This document shows positions 1-8,235 of a DNA stretch of 27,186 bases, piece by piece. The notes below the pieces were generated by a model, which made no database searches, had not been told where the DNA came from, and saw nothing but the letters and a program-made list of their open reading frames with translations. The stretch is from Betaproteobacteria bacterium (GTDB lineage Bacteria; Pseudomonadota; Gammaproteobacteria; Burkholderiales; Casimicrobiaceae), in NCBI GenBank assembly GCA_016717855.1, contig JADKEV010000050.1, positions 1 to 27,186 of the forward strand, written 5' to 3'. The translations under genes and the position numbers were made by a program. Every line of letters starts with the position of its first letter. The first letter of the stretch is position 1.

Positions 1-32
1 GAGCATGGTTGTCTGGCGCCATCCGAGTTGCT

Positions 33-914
33 TCAGGCGCGAAACATCGAGCAGCTTCCGCGGCGTGCCGTCAGGCTTGCTGAACGGTCCCAGAGAATCT
101 CCGCGTCGCTCCCCACCACCTCGCGAACCAGGAGCGCCAGTTCCCGGATCGTCACGTCCTCGCCGCAGCCGATGTTCACCAGCGGCGCCTGGTCTTCCGG
201 AAACAGCAGCGCCAGCATGTCCTCGGGGCATTCGAGCAGTTGCACGCAGGCTTCCGCCATGTCGTCGCTGTAGAGGAACTCCCGCCGGGGCGTGCCCGTG
301 CCCCATAGCGTCACGGACTTGTCGCCGCGCGCCTTCGCTTCGTGGAACCGGCGGATCAGCGCCGGCAGCACGTGGCTGGTCTCCAGGTCGTAGTTGTCGC
401 CGGGGCCGTACAGGTTGGTCGGCATCGCGCAGAGGTACTGCGTCCCGTACTGCCGGTTGTACGCCCAGCACATTTCCAGGCCGGCCAGCTTGGCCATCGC
501 GTACGGGCGATTGGTGGGCTCGAGCGGGCCGGTCATCACGTAGTCCTCGCGGATCGGCTGCGGGCAGTCGCGCGGATAGATGCAGGACGAGCCGAGGAAG
601 AGCAGCCGCTGCACGCCGGCGCGCCGGGCTTCGTCGATCACGTTGTTCTGGATCGCCAGGTTCTCCTGGATGAACTCGGCCGGGTAGGTGTTGTTGGCCA
701 TGATCCCGCCCACCTTCGCGGCGGCCAGGCAGACGACTTCGGGGCGCTCGGCGGCGAAGAACGCCTTCACCGCCTGCTGGTCGGTGAGATCGAGTTCGGC
801 GTGCGTGCGGGCGATGATGCTCGTGTAGCCACGGCCGCGCAGCGCGCGGACGAGCGCGGAGCCGACCAGGCCGCGGTGGCCGGCGACGTAGAGGCGGGTG
901 GCGGAGGTCATCAT
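33..914 (-). CDS. fcl: GDP-L-fucose synthase (3' end frameshifted, runs off the window)
   Basis: NADPH-dependent epimerase/reductase that turns GDP-4-keto-6-deoxymannose into GDP-L-fucose, a cytoplasmic sugar-nucleotide step for surface polysaccharide. The N-terminus has the Rossmann motif GHRGLVGSAL. An SSCIYP serine and a YAMAK Tyr-x3-Lys give the SDR triad, and the NxYGPGDNYD and RREFLY segments are typical of the family. Two adjacent ATGs (914 and 911) are possible starts. The familiar C-terminus (SKPDGTPRKLLDVSRL) is readable only in another frame from about position 82 to the window edge. The annotated frame instead ends in an unrelated tail (SASLTARRGSCSMFRA). This is a 1-base deletion or 2-base insertion near 82-90, either real or a sequence error. 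It pairs with the GDP-mannose dehydratase gene upstream. Family assignment is secure. Confidence 0.9.
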   Translation of the reverse strand: MMTSATRLYVAGHRGLVGSALVRALRGRGYTSIIARTHAELDLTDQQAVKAFFAAERPEVVCLAAAKVGGIMANNTYPAEFIQENLAIQNNVIDEARRAGVQRLLFLGSSCIYPRDCPQPIREDYVMTGPLEPTNRPYAMAKLAGLEMCWAYNRQYGTQYLCAMPTNLYGPGDNYDLETSHVLPALIRRFHEAKARGDKSVTLWGTGTPRREFLYSDDMAEACVQLLECPEDMLALLFPEDQAPLVNIGCGEDVTIRELALLVREVVGSDAEILWDRSASLTARRGSCSMFRA

Positions 915-1821
915 TCAGGTTGGGCGGTGCGTCAGCGGCCGGCCCGGGGCCCTTCAAGCCGCCGCAGGCTTGCTGCCGGCCGACCCGCTTGCCCTTGGGG
1001 CATCGGTGAGTCCCAGGTGCCGGCAGTCGGCAAGCCAGTCCCATCAGCCCACGGCTCGAGTTGCCCGATTCGTCCTGGACTACGCCGGCTGGCCGGGTAT
1101 CAAAGTCTGTCCTTCGTGGGGCACCTGCCGGCCAGGGTGGCAGTGACGCCAGGTGGCGGCCGGAGGATCCCCGCGCTCCGGGTCGGCGGGCATTGCCGAC
1201 ACGGGTGGCGCGGGGCCAAGCTTCTGTCGTTCCCGTCATGCTTCTCAGCGGGCCGGCGGTGGCGGACCGCCTGGCGCAGCAGCCTCAGGCTCCGCGCCTT
1301 CGGTGCCCGAATTGGCTGGCCCCGAAGGTTCACCAACTCCACGGACCAGGTGGACGGTGGCCGGCCGCTCCGTCCTGGTCTGGGGGCCCCCGTCCACACT
1401 TTCCCCCCGGGGCCGAACAGAATTGCCGCCCGAATCTGTGGCGCCAAGCGGGAATTGGGGTCATCAGGCGTTGCCGGAAGCTCCGGGGAAAGTCGGCATC
1501 AAGCCGTTGGCAGCGCCTGCGTCGGCTGCCGGCATGCGCAATGCAAACCTGCGGGACCCACGCTTGGCGGGCGTCGCACTAACATGCCGTCCGCTCGGCG
1601 TCAGGCGTGGCGGCGCTCGTCGCGCCGGAGTGCGCCGCGCGCAGGTCGCAGCTGCGAGTGCTCCACTCGTGGTTCATATCCCCGTGCGGGGGGTAGCCTG
1701 CTGGTCGGCAGCAGCCGTGGGCTGTTAGGCCTCCGACGAACGGCAGCTTGCCGCATGCGCTTCGCCGTCACCGGGCCCCATGTGACCGGGCTGAAACGGG
1801 TGGAAATCGACTGCCGCCGCC
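915..1821. other. 907-bp gap between gmd and fcl, no recognisable gene
   Basis: These two genes are usually adjacent, so a gap of this size is unexpected. Open frames run through it on both strands, but none gives a recognisable protein and they look like by-products of high GC. No REP copy of the 31-bp family is present. An 11-bp inverted pair (AGCCCACGGCT near 1038, AGCCGTGGGCT near 1712) was seen and may be chance. It could be a decayed gene or a structured non-coding stretch; I cannot tell which. Confidence 0.5.
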
Positions 1822-2940
1822 CTACTCGGTCGGGTTGTGGACCACGTGCCCGTGCCGCTGCACCAGTTCGTCGCGCTGGGCTTGCCTCAGATCTTCCGCG
1901 ACCATTTCGCGCACGAGTTCATCGAATGACACCTCAGGCTGCCAGCCGAGCCTGGCCTTGGCCTTGCTCGCGTCGCCCAGCAATGTGTTGACTTCCGCCG
2001 GCCGGAAGTAGCGCTTGTCGACCTGGACGATGACGCGGCCCGGCGCCAGACCCGGCGCGCGGGCCGGGTCCGCGCTGGCGACGCGGCCGGTCTCGCTGTC
2101 GCCTGCGCCTTCCCACACCATTGTCACGCCCAGCTCGCGCGCCGCGGCTGTGACGAAATCGCGGACGCTGTACTGCGCGCCGGTGGCGATGACGAAATCC
2201 TCGGGCGCCGCCTGCTGCAGCATCAGCCACATCGCGCGGACGAAGTCCCGGGCATGGCCCCAGTCGCGGCGCGCGTCGAGGTTGCCCAGGAACAGGCAGT
2301 CCTGCAGGCCGAGCACGATGCGCGCCAGCGCGCGGGTGATCTTGCGCGTGACGAAGGTCTCCCCGCGGATCGGCGACTCGTGATTGAACAGGATCCCGTT
2401 GCAAGCGTAGATCCCGTACGACTCGCGGTAATTGACGGTGATCCAGTAGCCGTAGAGCTTGGCCACGCCGTACGGGGAGCGCGGATGGAACGGCGTGGTT
2501 TCCTTCTGCGGGGTTTCCTGCACCAGGCCGAACATTTCCGACGTCGACGCCTGGTAGAAACGGGTCTTCTTCGCGAGGCCCAGGATGCGGATCGCCTCCA
2601 GCAGCCGCAAGGCGCCCATCGCATCCGAGTTCGCCGTGTACTCCGGCTCCTCGAACGACACCGCGACATGACTCTGCGCGCCCAGGTTGTAGACCTCGTC
2701 GGGCTGCACCTGCTGCATCACGTGGACCAGGCTGGAGGAGTCGGTCAGGTCGCCGTAGTGCAGGATGAAGCGGCGGTTGTCGACGTGCGGGTCTTCGTAC
2801 AAATGATCGATGCGCGCCGTGTTGAACAGCGACGTGCGCCGCTTGATGCCATGGACGATGTAGCCCTTGCCGAGCAGGAACTCGGCAAGGTAGGCGCCAT
2901 CCTGGCCGGTGATGCCGGTGATCAGTGCGGTTTTGGGCAT
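1822..2940 (-). CDS. gmd: GDP-mannose 4,6-dehydratase
   Basis: Converts GDP-D-mannose to GDP-4-keto-6-deoxy-D-mannose, the substrate of the GDP-fucose synthase encoded downstream. It has 372 residues, the normal family length. The N-terminal NAD(P) motif GITGQDGAYLAEFL is followed by the family signature KRRTSLFNTARIDHLY. TSEMFG and YGVAKLYGYW carry the catalytic Thr/Glu and Tyr-x3-Lys, and NHESPIRGETFVTRKI is the substrate-binding signature. I place the start at the ATG at 2940 (MPKTALITG). The frame stays open upstream to 3186, but that extension only translates repeat DNA. Upstream lie two REP copies, so the original promoter region may have been disturbed. The assignment is secure. Confidence 0.96.
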   Translation of the reverse strand: MPKTALITGITGQDGAYLAEFLLGKGYIVHGIKRRTSLFNTARIDHLYEDPHVDNRRFILHYGDLTDSSSLVHVMQQVQPDEVYNLGAQSHVAVSFEEPEYTANSDAMGALRLLEAIRILGLAKKTRFYQASTSEMFGLVQETPQKETTPFHPRSPYGVAKLYGYWITVNYRESYGIYACNGILFNHESPIRGETFVTRKITRALARIVLGLQDCLFLGNLDARRDWGHARDFVRAMWLMLQQAAPEDFVIATGAQYSVRDFVTAAARELGVTMVWEGAGDSETGRVASADPARAPGLAPGRVIVQVDKRYFRPAEVNTLLGDASKAKARLGWQPEVSFDELVREMVAEDLRQAQRDELVQRHGHVVHNPTE

Positions 2941-3187
2941 GGAGGAGTTTTCCGGGGGGACTCGAAGGAAATGGGAGGAAAGGCGCAGACCATCAGGCCT
3001 CCACCGCAGCCCGTGGAGCGCAGCGAAACCAAGTGCCAGGCTCGAAAGCACTCGCCTGTCCCGTAGTGTGGATCCGGCGAAGCCGGTCGCGGACAATTCC
3101 ACGAGATGGGTATCGCTGCGCTCCACCCATCCTACGGCGTCTTGCGCTCCGAATCGCCCCGATGGGTATCGCTGCGCTCCACCCATC
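2941..3187. other. Intergenic region with REP copies between ribE and gmd
   Basis: This 247-bp stretch has no gene. It contains two well-preserved 31-bp REP copies (3105-3135 and 3161-3191) in the same orientation. A degenerate core (GTGGAGCGCAGCGAAACC, about 3013-3030) lies further toward gmd. I see no clear promoter for gmd. Confidence 0.7.
3105..3135 (-). repeat. REP copy 1 (31-bp GTAG-headed palindrome)
   Basis: Full-length match to the consensus, reading on the minus strand: GTAG head, GATGGGT arm, 13-base loop, ACCCATC arm. It lies 26 bp from copy 2 in the same orientation. Confidence 0.93.
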
Positions 3188-3191
3188 CTAC
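3161..3191 (-). repeat. REP copy 2, overlapping the ribE stop codon
   Basis: Full-length copy on the minus strand. Its GTAG head supplies the TAG stop codon of the riboflavin synthase gene (3190-3188). Confidence 0.93.
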
Positions 3192-3805
3192 GTCCTGACG
3201 ATCGTCAGCTCCCGCCCCTCGACCAGCCGCTCGAGATAGCGGGCCAGCAGGTCGACTTCGAGGTTGACGGCGTGGCCGATGCGCAATGCCCCAAGCGTCG
3301 TGACGGCGAGCGTATGGGGGATCAGGTTGACCAGGAACCGCGCGCCATCGACTTGGTTGACGGTCAGGCTGACGCCGTCGACCGTGATCGAGCCTTTCAC
3401 CGCGATGTAGCGCGCGAGGTCGGCGGGGGCCTCGATTTCGAGCGCATGGCTCTCGCCCACCGGATGGAATCGCCGGACCGTGCCGACGCCGTCGACATGG
3501 CCCGAGACGAGATGGCCGCCCAGCCGGTCGCCGAAGCGCAAGGCCTTTTCCAGGTTGACCGGCCCCGGCAGCGCCAGTCCCGCCGTGCAGCGCAGCGATT
3601 CGGCCGACACGTCGAACGCGAGTTCCGCGTGCGACCGCGCGACGACCGTCAGGCAGGCGCCGCTCACGGCCACGCTGTCGCCGATGGCGATGTCCGCGCA
3701 GTCCAGCGGCCCCGCGTCGACGGTCAGCCGCACCCCCGCCGCGTCGCCGCCCAGCGGCGTTACCGTCGTGATCTTTCCAATTGCCTGGATGATTCCCGTG
3801 AACAT
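3188..3805 (-). CDS. ribE: Riboflavin synthase, alpha subunit
   Basis: Dismutates two 6,7-dimethyl-8-ribityllumazines to riboflavin, the last step of the pathway. It has 205 residues in the two-fold lumazine-binding layout. The first barrel starts MFTGIIQAIG, with the SVAVSGACLTV signature and FDVSAESL. The second barrel carries GHLVSGHVDG, SITVDGVSLTVN and the closing NLEVDLLARYLERL. The start ATG overlaps the ribD stop as TGATG, so the two are translationally coupled. The stop codon is TAG from the head of a REP copy, so the last residues may have been altered by repeat insertion. Some proteobacteria call this gene ribC. The assignment is secure. Confidence 0.96.
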   Translation of the reverse strand: MFTGIIQAIGKITTVTPLGGDAAGVRLTVDAGPLDCADIAIGDSVAVSGACLTVVARSHAELAFDVSAESLRCTAGLALPGPVNLEKALRFGDRLGGHLVSGHVDGVGTVRRFHPVGESHALEIEAPADLARYIAVKGSITVDGVSLTVNQVDGARFLVNLIPHTLAVTTLGALRIGHAVNLEVDLLARYLERLVEGRELTIVRT

Positions 3806-4872
3806 CAGTCCTCCCATTTCTTCAAGCGCGCGACGAGGCGCCAGTCGTCGCCCAGGCGCGTCCATTCGCGGATGTCGAGCGCGATGCGCGCGTCGAGGCT
3901 GGCTAGCGGTGGCAGGGCGAACATGCCGCGCGCGTCGTCGCCCAGCAGGCAGGGCGCGAAGTAGAGCAGCAACTCGTCGGCCAGGCCTTGCGCGAGCAGC
4001 GCGCCGGCCAGCTTCGCGCCGGCCTCGACGTGCAGTTCGTTGATCTGCCGGCGGCCCAGTTCGTCGAGCATCGCCGCCAGATCGACCCGGCGCCGCGCGT
4101 CGGGCAGGCTGATCGCCTCGACGTGCGGGGGAAACGGCGTCGGCGGCGGATCGCCGGTGAAGATCCATACCGGGTCGCCTTGCAGGATCTTCGCGCCATG
4201 CGGCGTCTGCGCGTGACGGTCGACGACGATCCGCCGCGGCTGGCGCGGCGTCGCCACCGCGCGCACCGTCATCTCCGGATCGTCCTGCAGCACGGTGCCG
4301 ATGCCGGTCAACACGGCGCACGCCCGCGCCCGCCACGCGTGGCCGTCGGCGCGCGCTTCGGGCCCGGTGATCCACTGGCTGGCGCCGTCGGCCAGCGCGG
4401 TCCTGCCGTCGAGGCTGGCCGCCATCTTGACGCGCACCCAGGGGCGGCCGTGCGTCATCCGGCGGATAAAGCCGATGTTGAGCTCGCGCGCTTCGTGCTC
4501 GCACACGCCCGAGTCCACCGCGACGCCCGCGGCGCGCAGTGCCGCGAGCGACTCGCCCGCCATCCGGGGATTGGGATCGGCGGTGGCCGCGACCACGCGT
4601 CCGATCTTCGCGCGCAGCAGCGAGGCCACGCACGACTCGGCGCGGCCCGAGGCGCCGACGTGATTGCAGGGTTCCAGCGTCACATAGGCGGTGGCCCCGG
4701 CCGGATCTTCGGTGCAGCCGGCGAGCGCATGCTGCTCCGCGTGGTGGCCGCCGTATGGCTGGGTCCAGCCGGCGCCGATCACCCGCCCGTCGCGGACGAT
4801 GACGCAGCCGACCCGCGGGTTCGGCGTCGCGGTGTACAACGCGTTGTGCGCGAGCGCCAGCGCCTGGCGCAT
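3805..4872 (-). CDS. ribD: Bifunctional riboflavin deaminase/reductase RibD
   Basis: Deaminates and then reduces the pyrimidine intermediate of riboflavin synthesis. The N-terminal CMP/dCMP-deaminase domain (residues 1-140) has HAE at 44-46 and zinc cysteines at 69 and 81. The C-terminal reductase domain has MAASLDGRTAL, SQWITG and the closing GDDWRLVARLKK. The usual spacing between the two zinc cysteines is 9 residues; here it is 12 (HVGASGRAESC), a three-residue insertion. The start is the ATG at 4872, 21 bp after the nrdR stop. The in-frame residues just upstream resemble family N-termini, but no start codon lies there before the nrdR stop. It has 355 residues and overlaps ribE. Confidence 0.95.
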   Translation of the reverse strand: MRQALALAHNALYTATPNPRVGCVIVRDGRVIGAGWTQPYGGHHAEQHALAGCTEDPAGATAYVTLEPCNHVGASGRAESCVASLLRAKIGRVVAATADPNPRMAGESLAALRAAGVAVDSGVCEHEARELNIGFIRRMTHGRPWVRVKMAASLDGRTALADGASQWITGPEARADGHAWRARACAVLTGIGTVLQDDPEMTVRAVATPRQPRRIVVDRHAQTPHGAKILQGDPVWIFTGDPPPTPFPPHVEAISLPDARRRVDLAAMLDELGRRQINELHVEAGAKLAGALLAQGLADELLLYFAPCLLGDDARGMFALPPLASLDARIALDIREWTRLGDDWRLVARLKKWED

Positions 4873-4893
4873 GAACCCGGCGTCCGATCCGCA

Positions 4894-5382
4894 TCACTTC
4901 GCATCCGGCTTGGGCGCCTTCTTCTTGACCTGCTTGGGTTCGACTTCGCGGATGACCTCCCGGAAGTCGGAGACGTCCTGGAAGCTCTTGTACACCGACG
5001 CGAAGCGGATATAGGCGACCTTGTCGAGCTTGTAGAGCTCGCCCATCACCATTTCGCCGATCGCCACCGACGGTATCTCGCGCTCGCCGAGCGAGAGCAC
5101 CTGCTGGGTGATGCGATTGAGCGCGGCGTCGACGTACTCGGTGGGCACCAGCCGCTTGTGCAGCGCGCGGGCGAAGCCGTTGCGGATCTTCTCGACGTCG
5201 AACTCGACGCGCATCCCGTTCTGCTTGACCACCTGCGGCATGCGCAACTCGACCGTCTCGTACGTGGTGAAGCGCTTCTGGCAATTCTGGCAGCGCCGCC
5301 GGCGGCGGATCGAATCGCCCGCGTCCGACACGCGCGAGTCGACGACCTGGGTGTCGAAGCTGCCGCAGAAGGGGCATTTCAT
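4894..5382 (-). CDS. nrdR: Transcriptional repressor NrdR
   Basis: Nucleotide-sensing repressor of ribonucleotide reductase genes. The N-terminal zinc ribbon uses C3, C6, C31 and C34, with the arginine stretch RRRRRC between the pairs. The ATP-cone domain follows (about 49-139), with VVKQNGMRVEFDVEKI and the AYIRFASVYKSF signature. It has 162 residues, slightly longer than the E. coli protein because of a Lys-rich C-terminal tail (PKQVKKKAPKPDAK). It lies 33 bp after glyA and 21 bp before ribD on the same strand, the common betaproteobacterial order. No NrdR box was identified here. Confidence 0.96.
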   Translation of the reverse strand: MKCPFCGSFDTQVVDSRVSDAGDSIRRRRRCQNCQKRFTTYETVELRMPQVVKQNGMRVEFDVEKIRNGFARALHKRLVPTEYVDAALNRITQQVLSLGEREIPSVAIGEMVMGELYKLDKVAYIRFASVYKSFQDVSDFREVIREVEPKQVKKKAPKPDAK

Positions 5383-5415
5383 CGCCGGTCACCTGCGTTA
5401 CGATCGGGCAGCATC

Positions 5416-6663
5416 TCAACTGTAAACCGGAAACTTCGACGTCAGCGTCTTGACCCGGCCGATGGCGCGCGACAGATTGGCTTCGTCGGCAGGCGCTTCG
5501 AGCACGTCGACGATCAGGTGCGCGACTTCTTCGGCTTCGGTTTCCTGGAAACCGCGGGAAGTCATTGCCGGCGATCCGATCCGGATGCCGCTGGTGACGA
5601 ACGGCTTCTCCGGGTCGTTGGGGATGGCGTTCTTGTTCACCGTGATGTGCGCGCGGCCCAGCGCCGCTTCGGCGTCCTTGCCGGTGATGCCTTTCTGGCG
5701 CAGGTCGACGAGCATCATGTGCGAATCGGTCCCGCCGGAGACGACGCGCAGTCCGCGCTCCTGCACCACCTTGGACATCACCCGCGCATTGTCGATCACC
5801 CGTTCCTGGTAGCGGACGAAATCGCTGCGCAGCGCTTCGCCGAACGCCACGGCCTTGGCGGCGATCACGTGCATCAGCGGGCCGCCCTGCAGAAACGGGA
5901 AGATCGCCGAATTGAGCATCTTCTCGTGCTCGGCCGCGGCCAGGATGAAGCCGCCGCGCGGGCCGCGCAGCGTCTTGTGGGTGGTGCTGGTCACGAAGTC
6001 GGCGATGCCCACCGGGCTCGGATACAGGCCCGCGGCGATCAGGCCGGCGTAGTGCGCGATGTCGGCCATCAGGTAGGCGCCCACGCTGTCGGCGATGGCA
6101 CGGAAGCGCTTCCAGTCGATCACGCGCGAATACGCCGAGGCGCCGGTGACGATGAGCTTGGGCTTGTGCTTCTTGGCCATGAACTCGGCTTCGTCGTAGT
6201 CGATCAGTTCGGTGTCGCCGGTCAGGCCGTAGCTGACGACGTTGAACAACTTGCCCGAGACGTTGACCGGCGAGCCGTGGGTCAGGTGGCCGCCGTGCGC
6301 GAGCGACATCCCGAGGATGGTGTCGCCCGGCTTGAGCACCGCGAAGTACACGGCCTGGTTGGCCTGCGAGCCGGAGTGCGGCTGGACGTTCGCGTACTCG
6401 GCCTTGAACAGCTTCTTCACGCGATCCAGCGCGAAGGTCTCGGCGATGTCGACGAACTCGCAGCCGCCGTAATAGCGCTTGCCGGGATAGCCTTCGGCAT
6501 ACTTGTTGGTCAGCTGCGAGCCCTGCGCTTCCATCACCGCGGTGCTCACGTAGTTCTCCGAGGCGATCAGCTCGATGTGATCCTCCTGGCGGCGATTCTC
6601 GGCGGTGATCGCCTGCCAGAGGTGCGGATCGGTGCGGGCAAGGGTGGAGGCACGGGAAAACAT
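5416..6663 (-). CDS. glyA: Serine hydroxymethyltransferase
   Basis: PLP enzyme that interconverts serine and glycine while loading tetrahydrofolate with a one-carbon unit. It has 415 residues, the normal length. HIELIASENYVS is near the N-terminus. GYPGKRYYGGCEFVD, AHGGHLTHGSPVN and the PLP-lysine segment VTSTTHKTLRGPRGG follow. SGIRIGSPAMTSRG is near the end. The ATG at 6663 gives the standard MFSR start; the longer open frame to 6759 reads through the promoter region and is rejected. It is the first gene of the glyA-nrdR-ribD-ribE operon. A TAAAAT -10-like box lies 30 bp upstream. Confidence 0.97.
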   Translation of the reverse strand: MFSRASTLARTDPHLWQAITAENRRQEDHIELIASENYVSTAVMEAQGSQLTNKYAEGYPGKRYYGGCEFVDIAETFALDRVKKLFKAEYANVQPHSGSQANQAVYFAVLKPGDTILGMSLAHGGHLTHGSPVNVSGKLFNVVSYGLTGDTELIDYDEAEFMAKKHKPKLIVTGASAYSRVIDWKRFRAIADSVGAYLMADIAHYAGLIAAGLYPSPVGIADFVTSTTHKTLRGPRGGFILAAAEHEKMLNSAIFPFLQGGPLMHVIAAKAVAFGEALRSDFVRYQERVIDNARVMSKVVQERGLRVVSGGTDSHMMLVDLRQKGITGKDAEAALGRAHITVNKNAIPNDPEKPFVTSGIRIGSPAMTSRGFQETEAEEVAHLIVDVLEAPADEANLSRAIGRVKTLTSKFPVYS

Positions 6664-6692
6664 GGCGGATCCGGTCGGGTGGGCGAACGGGG

Positions 6693-6742
6693 ATTTTAGC
6701 ATTGCCGTGCGGTTGGGCAGAGGTCGACTATGTGGGTACAAT
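6693..6742. promoter_or_regulatory. Divergent promoter region between glyA and the maoC-like gene
   Basis: Plus strand: TTGGGC (6713-6718), an 18-bp spacer, then TACAAT (6737-6742), placed 33 bp before the maoC-like ATG. Minus strand: TAAAAT (6698-6693) facing glyA, with no convincing -35 box. Both are sequence matches only. Confidence 0.55.
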
Positions 6743-6775
6743 CCAGACGACTCGCCCACCTTTCAGGAACCCGAC

Positions 6776-7231
6776 ATGCCCGGCCTCTACTACGAACAAT
6801 TCACTGTCGGCATGGTCTTCGACCATCCGTGGACGCGCACCGTCACCGAGACAGACAACGTCCTGTTCTCGACGATGACCATGAATCCGCAGCCGCTGCA
6901 CCTGGACGCGCACTTCGCGGCGACGACCGAGTTCGGCCGCCCGCTGGTCAACAGCCTGTTCACGCTCGGATTGATGATAGGCATGTCGGTCAACGACACA
7001 ACGCTGGGCACGACGGTCGCCAACCTGGGGATGACCGACGTCGGCTTCCCGAAGCCGGTTTTTCACGGCGACACGCTACATGTGCGCACGAAGGTCATCG
7101 CGCTGCGCGAATCACGGTCGCGGCCGGAGGTCGGCATCGTCGAGTTCGAGCACGCGGCGTTCAACCAGAACAACGACATGGTCGCGATCTGCAAGCGCCA
7201 CGCGATGATGAAACGCCTGCCCGCCAAATAG
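6776..7231 (+). CDS. MaoC-family hot-dog dehydratase/hydratase
   Basis: Single hot-dog domain protein of 151 residues, of the enoyl-CoA hydratase 2 (MaoC) type. It presumably hydrates a short or branched enoyl-CoA. The active-site helix region reads TMNPQPLHLDAHFAATTEFG. Compared with the usual GDxNPxHxD motif it has two extra residues and no clear leading Asp, a pattern I associate with MaoC proteins paired with CitE-like lyases. The ATG at 6776 follows a promoter and a moderate AGGA-type site. A CitE-like lyase gene follows after 12 bp. The pair recalls itaconyl-CoA/mesaconyl-CoA hydratase plus citramalyl-CoA lyase modules (RipB/RipC type). The substrate is inference; no CoA-transferase is in the window. 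Confidence 0.85.
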   Translation: MPGLYYEQFTVGMVFDHPWTRTVTETDNVLFSTMTMNPQPLHLDAHFAATTEFGRPLVNSLFTLGLMIGMSVNDTTLGTTVANLGMTDVGFPKPVFHGDTLHVRTKVIALRESRSRPEVGIVEFEHAAFNQNNDMVAICKRHAMMKRLPAK

Positions 7232-7243
7232 GGAACTTCCATC

Positions 7244-8104
7244 ATGCCCCGCTCCTATCTGTTCGTCCCCGGCGATTCCGGGAAGAAGCTCGCCAAAGGA
7301 CTGGCCGGTGCGGCGGATGCGCTGATCATCGACCTGGAGGATGCGGTCGCGCCGTCGAACAAGGACGCCGGCCGTGCACTGACGGCGCGCTTCCTGGAGG
7401 AGCAGGCGCAGGCACGGCCGCGGCTGTGGGTCAGGGTGAACGCGTTCGCCACCGGCCTGACCGAGGCCGATCTGGACGCGATCGTCCCGCGGCAGCCGGT
7501 GGGCGTCGTGCTGCCCAAGTGCGACGGGATCGAGCATGTGGCGCGGCTCGCCCAGTTGCTGGGCGCGCTGGAGGCCCGGCATGGGTTGCCCGACGGCGCG
7601 ATCCGGATCATGGGCATCGTGACCGAGACCGCCGCGTCGGTGCTCAATCTCCCCAGCCTGCGTGTGGGCCATCCGCGCCTGGCCGCGATGATGTGGGGCG
7701 GGGAGGATCTGGCCGTGGATCTGGCCGCCGCCAGCAATCGCGATGCGACCGGGGCTTTTTCCGACCCGTTCCGCCTGGCGCGCAGCATGTGCCTGCTCGC
7801 CGCCAAGGCCGCCGGCGCCGAGGCGATCGACACCGTGTTCACCGACATCCGCGACCTGGCCAGGCTCGAGGCCGAAACCGTGGCCGCACGCGAGATGGGT
7901 TTCGACGCGAAGGCCGCGATCCATCCGGACCAGATCGCGGTCATCAACCGCGTCTACACGCCGGCGGAAGCGGAACTGGCATGGGCGCGGCGGGTCGTTG
8001 CCGCGTTCGACGCCCAGCCCGGGGTCGGCGTGGTCCGGATCGACGACGAGATGGTGGATCAGCCGCATCTGAAACATGCGAAGCGGTTGCTGGGGGCGTC
8101 GTAA
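7244..8104 (+). CDS. CitE-like CoA-ester lyase (HpcH/HpaI aldolase family)
   Basis: TIM-barrel lyase of 286 residues that cleaves or forms a C-C bond in a hydroxyacyl-CoA such as citramalyl-CoA or malyl-CoA. It starts MPRSYLFVPGDS, typical of CitE-like proteins. Metal- and CoA-site segments are LIIDLEDAVAPSNK, LWVRVNA, GIVTETAASVLN and MMWGGEDLAVDL. KAAIHPDQIAVIN is near the end. It lies 12 bp after the MaoC-like gene, so they are probably co-transcribed. Proximity to a TRAP transporter suggests a small carboxylate-degradation module. I cannot fix the substrate from sequence. It is not the citrate lyase beta subunit itself, since the alpha and gamma subunit genes are absent. Confidence 0.88.
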   Translation: MPRSYLFVPGDSGKKLAKGLAGAADALIIDLEDAVAPSNKDAGRALTARFLEEQAQARPRLWVRVNAFATGLTEADLDAIVPRQPVGVVLPKCDGIEHVARLAQLLGALEARHGLPDGAIRIMGIVTETAASVLNLPSLRVGHPRLAAMMWGGEDLAVDLAAASNRDATGAFSDPFRLARSMCLLAAKAAGAEAIDTVFTDIRDLARLEAETVAAREMGFDAKAAIHPDQIAVINRVYTPAEAELAWARRVVAAFDAQPGVGVVRIDDEMVDQPHLKHAKRLLGAS

Positions 8105-8167
8105 AGGCACCCGCCGTCCGACGGTGTCAACGGCACTCGCGGCCGCTTCCGCCCGGGGAAAAGGCCC

Positions 8168-8173
8168 TATAAT
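8168..8173 (+). promoter_or_regulatory. -10 box upstream of dctQ
   Basis: Perfect TATAAT 62 bp before the dctQ GTG. No convincing -35 hexamer sits 16-18 bp upstream. It lies in the 131-bp gap after the CitE-like gene. Confidence 0.4.
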
Positions 8174-8235
8174 GCGCGGGGAAAATTGGTTGCCGCGCCG
8201 CCGGGCCATCGTAGTCGTGTTCGAGGAGGAACTTC

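Noticed and set aside
1576..1730. Integron attC-like site (GTTAGGC at 1724, CACTAAC near 1576)
   Set aside because: The left core does not fit RYYYAAC and the arms pair poorly. No integrase or cassette structure is present.
2941..3186. N-terminal extension of gmd by 82 residues
   Set aside because: The added residues (MGGAQRYPS, VGWVERSDTH) are translated REP copies; the family start is at 2940.
4873..4893. FMN riboswitch upstream of the riboflavin genes
   Set aside because: The genes are internal to an operon with a 21-bp gap, and no conserved RFN-element segments were found in the window.
3188..5419. A 743-codon frame fusing riboflavin synthase to upstream sequence
   Set aside because: Only the last 205 codons are RibE. 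The upstream part is an out-of-frame reading of ribD and nrdR, and the TGATG junction gives the true start.
3988..6699. A 903-codon open frame on the plus strand
   Set aside because: It runs antisense through ribD, nrdR and glyA. The composition is Arg/Ala/Val-rich, without any family motif, as expected for a shadow frame in high-GC DNA.
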